This document shows positions 46,612 through 53,046 of a DNA stretch of 53,046 nt, piece after piece; the first letter of the stretch is position 1; every line of letters starts with the position of its first letter. The notes beneath the pieces are model-generated. The model did not search any database, was not told the DNA's origin, and saw nothing but the letters and a program-made list of their open reading frames with translations. Position numbers and translations under genes: made by a program. Source of the DNA: Campylobacter novaezeelandiae (GTDB taxonomy: Bacteria > Campylobacterota > Campylobacteria > Campylobacterales > Campylobacteraceae); contig NZ_QPGR01000012.1 of NCBI RefSeq assembly GCF_004323845.1, forward strand, positions 1-53,046, given 5' to 3'.

Positions 46612-46844
46612 ATAACAATCTCATAATTTTCTATAACATCGTTAACTAAAAGTTCTTCGCACATTTTTTTTACAGTTTCATTTGCTTTTATTTTATCGCT
46701 TTCATTGAGTTCAAGAATAATTTGTTTTGCTGTTTTTACATCGTCTATATTATTAAAATTTAAAGAATGTAAAGCTTTTTGTATCGCTTTTCCTTGAGGA
46801 TCTAAAACACCTTCTTTTAAAAAAATATTTACAATAACTTTCAT
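46608..46844 (-). CDS. purS: FGAM synthase subunit PurS
   Basis: 78 residues. The start at 46844 gives MKVIVNIFLKEGVLDPQGKA, the conserved PurS N-terminus; a longer frame begins at 46880 inside purC but lacks family support. PurS bridges PurQ and PurL so that ammonia passes between them. It lies four bases after the purC stop and overlaps purQ by four bases. Confidence 0.93.
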   Translation of the reverse strand: MKVIVNIFLKEGVLDPQGKAIQKALHSLNFNNIDDVKTAKQIILELNESDKIKANETVKKMCEELLVNDVIENYEIVI

Positions 46845-46848
46845 GCAA

Positions 46849-47556
46849 TTATCCCATAATCCTTTTAAGTATTTCCTCATAAGCTATTTTAACATTTCCT
46901 AAATCTTGTCTAAATCTATCTTTATCAAGTTTTTCATTGGTATTTTTATCCCAGAGTCTACAGCTATCAGGGCTGATTTCATCGGCTAAAATAATTTCTT
47001 GGTTTTTAGAGAGGCCAAATTCTATTTTAAAATCTACTAATTTTAAATTTCTTTGATCAAAAAAATCTAATAAAATTGTATTAATTTTTCTTGCAAGTTC
47101 TTTTATGGTTTGAATTTGATTTTGATCTTTAACTAAATTTAGAAGCAGACAATGTTCATCATTAATAAAAGGATCTCCAAGTTTATCATCTTTTAAGCAA
47201 AATTCTACCAAAGCAAAAGGTAGATTTTCTCCTTCTTTTATCCCAAGTCTTTTGCTTAAAGAGCCTGCTGCAATATTTCGAACTAAAACTTCTATAGGAA
47301 TAATTTGACATCTTTCTATAAGCTGCTCATTGTCGCTAATAGTTTTTACAAGATGAGTTTTAATGCCATTTTTTTTCAATATTTCAAAAATTATAGTGCT
47401 AATTTTACAGTTTAACTTACCTTTTCCCTCTTCTTTTCCTTTTTTTTCTGCATTAAATGCAGTCAAGTCATCTTTAAATTCTGCAATAAATAAGTCATCA
47501 TCTTGTGTTTTAAAAATTTTTTTTCCTTTTCCTTCATAAAATAATTCTTTTTTCAT
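46849..47556 (-). CDS. purC: SAICAR synthase
   Basis: Joins CAIR and aspartate with ATP in purine synthesis. 235 residues. The N-terminus [11 protein letters not shown] is the ATP-loop signature; [17 protein letters not shown] and [14 protein letters not shown] are the other conserved segments. The start overlaps the ctpA stop by four bases. With purS and purQ it forms a purine block within a mixed operon. Confidence 0.97.
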   Translation of the reverse strand: MKKELFYEGKGKKIFKTQDDDLFIAEFKDDLTAFNAEKKGKEEGKGKLNCKISTIIFEILKKNGIKTHLVKTISDNEQLIERCQIIPIEVLVRNIAAGSLSKRLGIKEGENLPFALVEFCLKDDKLGDPFINDEHCLLLNLVKDQNQIQTIKELARKINTILLDFFDQRNLKLVDFKIEFGLSKNQEIILADEISPDSCRLWDKNTNEKLDKDRFRQDLGNVKIAYEEILKRIMG

Positions 47557-48881
47557 TGTTTTACCTTAAGATTTAGAATTTTGATTGTGTCAATCGCTGC
47601 TTTTAATTGAGAATCTTCATTGATTTGTTTTAGTGTAATTAAATTTTTATTATCTTTCTTTTGATTCTTTTGAGTTTTTTGTTTATCAAGTTTTTCAAGC
47701 TCATTTTCAAGGTGTTGTTTTAATTCACTTTCTTTGATGATAAAATTATTTTTATCGGTATTTACTTTTCCTGGAAAGATTTCAATATCTGGCTTAACTC
47801 CTATGGCTTGAATGGTTCTGCCGCTTGGCAAGTAGTATTTTGCTATAGTCAATCTTAAAGCTTCATTTTGGTTGATTGGAATGATTTGCTGAACGCTTCC
47901 TTTTCCAAAAGTATTTTCTCCAACAATAATAGCTCTTTTTAAATCTTGTAAAGCCCCGCTTACTATTTCGCTTGCACTTGCACTTCCTCCGTTTACAAGT
48001 ACCACTAAAGAGGCATTAGAAATTTTATTTTTAGCATCTGCTTTATATTCTTGATTTTCTTCTTTTATGCGACCTTTTTGAGAAACTATTACCCCTTGAT
48101 CAACAAAAAGGTTAACAAGTCCTACTGCTTGATTTAATAATCCACCAGGGTTATTTCTTAAGTCTAAAATAATTCCATTAATTTTTGGATATTTTTTTAG
48201 TTCTTTAGCAGTTTGTTCTACAACATTTTTATCAAAATTTGTCACCCTTATATATAAAATATTTTCATTTTCTATCACTTTAGTATAAACACTTTCAACT
48301 TTTATAATATCTCTTGTTAAAGTAACATTAAAAGGCTCACTTGTTCCTTTTCTAAAAATCGTTAAAGTAATTTGAGTTTTTGGTTTTCCTCTCATTTTAT
48401 CAACAGCATCATTGAGCGAAATTCCTAAAGTAGCTTCATTATTTATTTTTAAAATAATATCTCCTGATTTAATACCTGCTTTATCGGCCGGAGTTCCCTC
48501 TAGTGGAGAAACAACAGTTAAAGCTCCATCTTTCATGCCTACTGTAATTCCAAGTCCTCCAAATTCGCCATTAGTTTGAATTTTCATATCATTAAAGTCT
48601 TTTTCATTTAGAAAAGAAGAATGTGCATCAAGATTATTTAAAAGCCCTGAAATTGATTTATCTACTAAATCAGTGATATTTACATCATCAATATAATATT
48701 GTTCGATAATTGCCAAAGTTTTTGTTAATTTTTCTAAAGATTGAAAACGTTGTTGTATTTGTTCATTTGTATTACTTGTTTTGGCTTCTAAAATATTGGT
48801 CATAAAGAAGCAAAATATTAAAGATCCTATAAAACCGCTTGCGAGGGCAAAAATTCTTTTAGTTTTCAAGTTAGACTCCAA
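47553..48881 (-). CDS. ctpA: Carboxy-terminal processing protease (S41)
   Basis: 442 residues. An N-terminal membrane helix (about 8-32) is followed by a helical region, then a PDZ domain (about 105-180, [13 protein letters not shown]), then the protease core with NNPGGLL and the catalytic dyad Ser302 in [14 protein letters not shown] and Lys327 in TFGKGSVQQ. The C-terminus is Lys/Gln-rich. It works in the periplasm on membrane or cell-wall related substrates; the actual substrate is unknown. It is the first gene of the leftward operon with purC, purS, purQ, the SH3 protein, plsC and fluC, divergent from clpB. Confidence 0.94.
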   Translation of the reverse strand: MESNLKTKRIFALASGFIGSLIFCFFMTNILEAKTSNTNEQIQQRFQSLEKLTKTLAIIEQYYIDDVNITDLVDKSISGLLNNLDAHSSFLNEKDFNDMKIQTNGEFGGLGITVGMKDGALTVVSPLEGTPADKAGIKSGDIILKINNEATLGISLNDAVDKMRGKPKTQITLTIFRKGTSEPFNVTLTRDIIKVESVYTKVIENENILYIRVTNFDKNVVEQTAKELKKYPKINGIILDLRNNPGGLLNQAVGLVNLFVDQGVIVSQKGRIKEENQEYKADAKNKISNASLVVLVNGGSASASEIVSGALQDLKRAIIVGENTFGKGSVQQIIPINQNEALRLTIAKYYLPSGRTIQAIGVKPDIEIFPGKVNTDKNNFIIKESELKQHLENELEKLDKQKTQKNQKKDNKNLITLKQINEDSQLKAAIDTIKILNLKVKQ

Positions 48882-49021
48882 ATTTATTTATAATTTTAAT
48901 TTTAATAAACTTAACTTAAAAAATTGTAAATAAATAAACATAATTAAAAAACTTATAATTTATTTTATTCTTTAATTTATATGATTAATATAAATTAAAT
49001 TAATAAAAATATATAAATAAA

Positions 49022-49042
49022 CTTGACATAATATGACTAAAG
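49022..49042 (+). promoter_or_regulatory. HAIR-like operator (HspR) at clpB
   Basis: CTTGACA, seven bases, ACTAAAG. The consensus for HspR binding is CTTGAGT-N7-ACTCAAG; this site matches 11 of the 14 defined positions and has the right spacing. It overlaps the -35 box and spacer of the clpB promoter, so bound repressor would block RNA polymerase. HspR controls clpB in C. jejuni. Confidence 0.6.
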
Positions 49043-49051
49043 TTATATAAT
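49023..49051 (+). promoter_or_regulatory. Sigma70 promoter of clpB
   Basis: TTGACA (49023-49028) and TATAAT (49046-49051) separated by 17 bases: perfect consensus, unusual in Campylobacter, where the -35 box is normally absent. The ATG of clpB is 33 bases downstream of the -10 box. Confidence 0.78.
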
Positions 49052-49084
49052 AATCCAAAAATAATGAAATATTAAGGATAGATT

Positions 49085-51658
49085 ATGGCAAATATACATG
49101 ATTATTTAACTGATTCTATGCTTTCAAATCTTGAAAGTGCAGCATCTTTAGCGATATATTCTAAAAATAGCGAAATTGTTCCTTTGCACCTTTTATGGGC
49201 TTTGAGTGTTGATCATGGCAATTTATTTAATCAAATTATTAATAAATTTAATATTTCCAAAGAAGCTTTAGAACTTGAAATAAAAAGTAAAATTTCAAAT
49301 CTTGCAACAAGTTCTAATGTGACAAAGGAAAATATTAAATTTTCAAATGAAATGATTAATTCTTTAGAGAATGCTAAAGGTTTGATGAGTGCTAATGGAG
49401 ATAGTTATTTATCTATAGATACTTGGCTAATAAGTGAGAGTGAAAAAGAACCTATTAAAGCAATATTATCGAAATTTATAGATATTAAAGAATTTCAAAA
49501 AGAATTACAAAATTTAAGATCAGGACGTAGGATAGATAGTAAAACCAGTGATGAAACCTTAGATGCTTTAAATAAATTTGGCATAGATCTAACTCAAAAA
49601 GCTATTGAATCTAAGCTCGATCCAGTTATAGGTAGAGAAGAAGAAATTGAGCGTTTGATGCAAATTTTAATTCGTAAAACTAAAAATAATCCTATTTTAT
49701 TAGGTGAACCTGGAGTTGGAAAAACTGCAATTGTAGAAGCTTTAGCACAAAGAATTGTCAAAAAAGATGTTCCAACTTCTTTACAAAATAAAAAACTAAT
49801 TGCTCTTGATATGAGTGCATTGATTGCAGGAGCAAAATATCGTGGCGAATTTGAAGATAGATTAAAAGCGGTAGTAAATGAAGTAATAAAAAGTGAAAAC
49901 ATTATACTTTTTATTGATGAAATTCATACCATTGTTGGAGCAGGGGCAAGCGAGGGAAGTATGGATGCCGCAAATATTTTAAAACCAGCTCTTGCAAGAG
50001 GAGAACTTCATACTATAGGAGCAACGACTTTAAAGGAGTATCGTAAATATTTTGAAAAAGATGCAGCCTTGCAGCGTCGTTTTCAACCTATAAATGTTCC
50101 TGAACCTAGCGTTAATGAAGCTTTAGCTATGCTGAGAGGTATTAAAGAAAAGCTTGAAATTCATCATAATGTCAATATAAATGATAGTGCTTTAGTAGCT
50201 GCAGTAAAACTTTCTAAGCGTTATATTGCAGATAGATTTTTACCTGATAAGGCTATTGATTTAATTGATGAAGCTGCGGCTGAGCTTAAAATGCAAATAG
50301 AAAGTGAGCCAAGTTCTTTGAGAAAGGTAAGAAAGGATATAGAAACCTTAGAAGTTGAAAATGAAGCCTTAAAAATGGAAAAAAATGAAAAAAATCAAAA
50401 AAGACTTGATGAAATTGCAAAAGAGCTTGCTAATTTAAAAGAAAAACAAAATGCTTTAAATTCGAAATTTGAGAATGAAAAGGCTGTTTTTGATGAGATA
50501 AGCTCTAAGAAAAAAGAAATTGATATATTTAAAAATGAGGCTAGTTTGGCTAAAAATAAAGGAGATTTTCAAAAGGCTGCTGAACTTGAATATGGAAAAA
50601 TTCCAAGTTTGGAAAAAGAGCTTTTAGCGCTTGAAGAAAAATGGAAAATGATGAGTGAAAATGGAGTTTTGCTCAAAAATCAAGTAGATGAAGATTTAGT
50701 AGCTGGAATTTTGAGTAAATGGACAGGCATTAGTGTGCAAAAAATGCTAACTTCTGAAAAGCTTAAATTCTTAGAAGTAGAAAAGCATTTAAAAGAAAGT
50801 GTTATAGGGCAAGATCAAGCTTTAAATGCTTTAGCAAGAGCAATAAAACGTAATAAAGCAGGACTTAATGCAGACAATAAACCTATAGGAAGTTTTTTAT
50901 TTTTAGGTCCAACAGGAGTTGGAAAAACAGAATCAGCAAAAGCTTTAGCAAAGTTTTTGTTTGATGATGAAAAAGCCATGATTCGCTTTGATATGAGCGA
51001 GTTTATGGAAAAACATAGTGTTTCAAGACTTTTAGGAGCACCTCCTGGATATATAGGACACGAAGAGGGTGGAGAGCTTACTGAAGCGGTGCGCAGAAAA
51101 CCTTATAGTGTAATTTTGTTTGATGAAGTTGAAAAAGCTCATAAAGATGTTTTTAATATACTTTTAGGAATTTTAGATGATGCAAGAGCAACTGATAGCA
51201 AAGGGGTTGTGGTTGATTTTAAAAATACTATTATCATTTTAACTTCAAATATCGCCTCTTTGGCTATTATGAACTTAAATGGTGAGGAAAGAGAAAATGC
51301 AATTAAAAATGAATTAAAAAATTTCTTTAAACCTGAATTTTTAAATCGTTTAGATGATATTATTACTTTTAATCCTTTAGGTAAAGATGAGGCTTATGAG
51401 ATAGTAAAACTTCTTTTTAAAGATTTGCAAAAAAGTTTAGCCAATAAAGGTATTAAAGCAGAACTAAGTGAAGAAGGTGCGCTTTTAATTGCAAAAGAAG
51501 GTTTTGATGTTGAATTTGGAGCAAGACCTTTAAAAAGAGCTATTTATGATATGATAGAAGATAAGTTAAGTGATATGATATTATCTGATGAATTGAATGA
51601 AAATGATAGTATTTTAATTGATGCAAGTAATGATGAAATCAAGATTAAAAAAGTATAA
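49085..51658 (+). CDS. clpB: Disaggregase ClpB
   Basis: AAA+ chaperone that dissolves protein aggregates with DnaK/DnaJ. 857 residues. N domain (about 1-145), first AAA+ module with Walker A GEPGVGKT (207-214) and [13 protein letters not shown], a coiled-coil middle domain (about 405-525) that distinguishes ClpB from ClpA/C, second AAA+ module with GPTGVGKT (608-615) and [10 protein letters not shown], and the C-terminal D2-small domain. Preceded by TAAGGATAG before the ATG. Single-gene transcript, with its own promoter, operator and terminator. Confidence 0.97.
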   Translation: MANIHDYLTDSMLSNLESAASLAIYSKNSEIVPLHLLWALSVDHGNLFNQIINKFNISKEALELEIKSKISNLATSSNVTKENIKFSNEMINSLENAKGLMSANGDSYLSIDTWLISESEKEPIKAILSKFIDIKEFQKELQNLRSGRRIDSKTSDETLDALNKFGIDLTQKAIESKLDPVIGREEEIERLMQILIRKTKNNPILLGEPGVGKTAIVEALAQRIVKKDVPTSLQNKKLIALDMSALIAGAKYRGEFEDRLKAVVNEVIKSENIILFIDEIHTIVGAGASEGSMDAANILKPALARGELHTIGATTLKEYRKYFEKDAALQRRFQPINVPEPSVNEALAMLRGIKEKLEIHHNVNINDSALVAAVKLSKRYIADRFLPDKAIDLIDEAAAELKMQIESEPSSLRKVRKDIETLEVENEALKMEKNEKNQKRLDEIAKELANLKEKQNALNSKFENEKAVFDEISSKKKEIDIFKNEASLAKNKGDFQKAAELEYGKIPSLEKELLALEEKWKMMSENGVLLKNQVDEDLVAGILSKWTGISVQKMLTSEKLKFLEVEKHLKESVIGQDQALNALARAIKRNKAGLNADNKPIGSFLFLGPTGVGKTESAKALAKFLFDDEKAMIRFDMSEFMEKHSVSRLLGAPPGYIGHEEGGELTEAVRRKPYSVILFDEVEKAHKDVFNILLGILDDARATDSKGVVVDFKNTIIILTSNIASLAIMNLNGEERENAIKNELKNFFKPEFLNRLDDIITFNPLGKDEAYEIVKLLFKDLQKSLANKGIKAELSEEGALLIAKEGFDVEFGARPLKRAIYDMIEDKLSDMILSDELNENDSILIDASNDEIKIKKV

Positions 51659-51681
51659 AAGCATTTGCTTTTATACTTTTT
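51648..51681 (+). terminator. Rho-independent terminator of clpB
   Basis: Perfect 16-base arms (51648-51663 aaaaagtataaaagca, 51666-51681 tgcttttatacttttt) with the loop closed by an attt turn. The clpB stop codon lies inside the left arm and the right arm ends in five T. Confidence 0.85.
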
Positions 51682-51849
51682 CAGTTTGGCATGGTCATTA
51701 ACACCATATTAATTTTTTAATTGCATTTTTATTTGTCTTTAAAATATTAAGTTTATAAATTCTTTCTATTATTTTAGACTTTTTTGAAAATTTTAATCAT
51801 AGTTAATAACTTATTTAAATATGAAAAAATAAAACAAGAAGTAAAATAT

Positions 51850-53046
51850 TTATAATATAGTTTCTTCGCACATTCTCTCAAATTCTTGATAGTATTTCCA
51901 AGACTTAACTATATCTGGACGTTGTTCCTTGATGTAAGGCAAATGTTCTTCGTCTAAAATTTTTTTAAATTTTAATGCCATTTCTTTATTTTGTTTAAAG
52001 TGATTAAGAATCTCTTTTTCTTGAATTTTCTTTTTGATTTCGATTTCTTTTACTCTTTCAAAACAAGTTATTAGCTTTTCGATATAATTTTTAATTAAAA
52101 TAATATTTTCTTTATTGATATATTTTTTAAAAAAAGTATATGAATTTTTAGTTATAAAAAGAGAATAAAAATTTGAAATTGAAAAAATATTATTAATTTT
52201 TATGCAATTTTTATATAATGAATCGTAGCAACTTGTAATAAATATGATTTCGATATTATTTTTAGATTTTAGATGATTTGTCATATTGATATGAATAGGA
52301 ATTAAATATCTAAAATCATTAAACGTTGTTTTATAAAATTTTACATCTTCTTTTTTTGGCGAATTGAAATCTAAAATTTTGGATAATTTTTTCATAGTTT
52401 CAAAAGCATTATCTTTAGCAATTTCTTTCATATCAATTATTAGAGTTTCTTTAATATTAATTAATTCTTTTTTTAAAATAAAATCATGAAAAGGCTTAAA
52501 TGGGGAATTAATTATATTATCAATAGAATTTAAATTAGGAAAATTGCCACCTCCACTATAAACAACTCTATTTTTAAAAATAATTTCAGGATTCATGCCA
52601 AATGGAATAGAATCTAAAAAACCTTTTCCTTTAAGGGTTAAAGAGATGCCATTTCTTATTACGCCTATAGGATCTCTAACAAGATTAATAGAAATTTTTT
52701 TTCCAGGGAATATTAAAGTACATAATTTCTTTCTATTGGTTTGCATGTAGTTAATCAATACAATATATATTTTTTGGTTTTTGTTTTCTAAAATTTTATT
52801 AAAGAAGGAAAAATAGTTAATTTTACCGTCATAGTTTTCAGTACAAGGAATAGCAATAAGTCCATTTTTTCTCATAAAATTATGAAAACCAGAATTTCCA
52901 ACTCCATGTCCTCCCCAAAATACAAACTCATAATTATCAGGTAAAGGTAAGTTTAACTCCCATGCAAGATTAGCATCAATACTATGATAATTTAATTCTT
53001 CATTTATATCCTTTAATTTATTTGGATCAAGTAAAGAAGGATAGGG
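51850..53046 (-). CDS. DUF2972-type protein, 5' end beyond the window
   Basis: The frame is open to the right edge, so at least 398 residues are present and the N-terminus is missing; an ATG at 52875 is internal, not the start. The segment before it reads LPLPDNYEFVFWGGHGVGNSGF and is the signature I associate with DUF2972 proteins of Campylobacter, a family found in variable surface regions and often in several copies. The glycine-rich GGHGVGNSG followed by NLVRDPIGVI resembles the nucleotide-binding loop and later arginine/aspartate of sulfotransferase-like folds, an inference only. The last third is a charged helical tail. The 190-base gap before clpB holds only the clpB terminator. Confidence 0.72.
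   Translation of the reverse strand, partial: PYPSLLDPNKLKDINEELNYHSIDANLAWELNLPLPDNYEFVFWGGHGVGNSGFHNFMRKNGLIAIPCTENYDGKINYFSFFNKILENKNQKIYIVLINYMQTNRKKLCTLIFPGKKISINLVRDPIGVIRNGISLTLKGKGFLDSIPFGMNPEIIFKNRVVYSGGGNFPNLNSIDNIINSPFKPFHDFILKKELINIKETLIIDMKEIAKDNAFETMKKLSKILDFNSPKKEDVKFYKTTFNDFRYLIPIHINMTNHLKSKNNIEIIFITSCYDSLYKNCIKINNIFSISNFYSLFITKNSYTFFKKYINKENIILIKNYIEKLITCFERVKEIEIKKKIQEKEILNHFKQNKEMALKFKKILDEEHLPYIKEQRPDIVKSWKYYQEFERMCEETIL

Noticed and set aside
1..53046. CRISPR array, rRNA genes, intact insertion sequences or prophage genes
   Set aside because: No regularly spaced repeats, no rRNA-like sequence and no transposase or integrase frames were seen by eye on either strand.

Overview
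The window is chromosomal DNA of a Campylobacter, most likely from the thermotolerant C. jejuni/C. lari/C. upsaliensis side of the genus. The evidence is the very AT-rich base composition, the short intergenic gaps, T-rich upstream regions with TATAAT -10 boxes, and a gene set found together in that genus (racRS, nrfHA with an all-CXXCH NrfA, ppk, rny, a Maf-type protein, a DUF2972-type protein). The species cannot be fixed by reading alone. Compared with my memory of C. jejuni NCTC 11168, the window joins several blocks that are separate there: the nrf/ppk block, the pnp-lptD-purD-guaA-uvrC block, the recR-racS-racR-dnaJ block, the M23 peptidase-to-atpB block, gatB-gpsA-pyrC2, and the htpG-fluC-plsC-purQSC-ctpA-clpB block.

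Layout. 1-1.5 kb: AT-rich DNA with stop codons in all frames, probably decayed, ending at a tRNA-Ser(GCT). 1.6-4.6 kb: leftward nrfH-nrfA (periplasmic nitrite reduction to ammonium) and a PepSY-type membrane protein. 4.8-6.9 kb: rightward ppk. 6.9-15.4 kb: a long leftward run with a low-molecular-weight phosphatase, a hypoxanthine-DNA glycosylase, pnp, lptD, an RDD membrane protein and purD; a 6S RNA lies immediately upstream of purD, and a hypothetical protein with a cold-shock-like N-terminus lies upstream of that. 15.4-16.0 kb: a small frameshifted gene remnant and two hairpins. 16-24.8 kb: guaA and a small lipoprotein (leftward), a DUF721-like protein and uvrC (rightward), recR-racS-racR (leftward), dnaJ (rightward), and an M23 peptidase (leftward).

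24.9-41 kb: a PgbA_N-like exported protein, a glcD-type oxidase and a YihY-type protein (rightward); comEC, a DedA protein, rny and 5-formyltetrahydrofolate cyclo-ligase (leftward); then a rightward run with a thioredoxin-like lipoprotein, ftsY, a Maf/DUF115 protein with a ten-G tract in its reading frame, radA, atpB, a small membrane protein, gatB, gpsA and a dihydroorotase-like protein that lacks the metal-binding HxH. 41-48.9 kb: leftward htpG operon (htpG, rhodanese, small membrane protein) and the ctpA-purC-purS-purQ-SH3 protein-plsC-fluC operon. 49-51.7 kb: rightward clpB with a near-consensus sigma70 promoter overlapped by an HspR-type (HAIR) operator. 51.85 kb to the end: a leftward DUF2972-type gene that runs off the right edge.

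Themes. Three purine genes (purC, purS, purQ) lie in one operon, with purD and guaA elsewhere. Three chaperone genes (dnaJ, htpG, clpB) are dispersed. The features most worth a second look are the phase-variable Maf-like gene next to ftsY, the 6S RNA/purD leader, the broken small gene that keeps its promoter and ribosome binding site, the HAIR operator at clpB, and the DUF2972 protein with a glycine-rich loop. No CRISPR array, rRNA, prophage or intact insertion sequence was seen.
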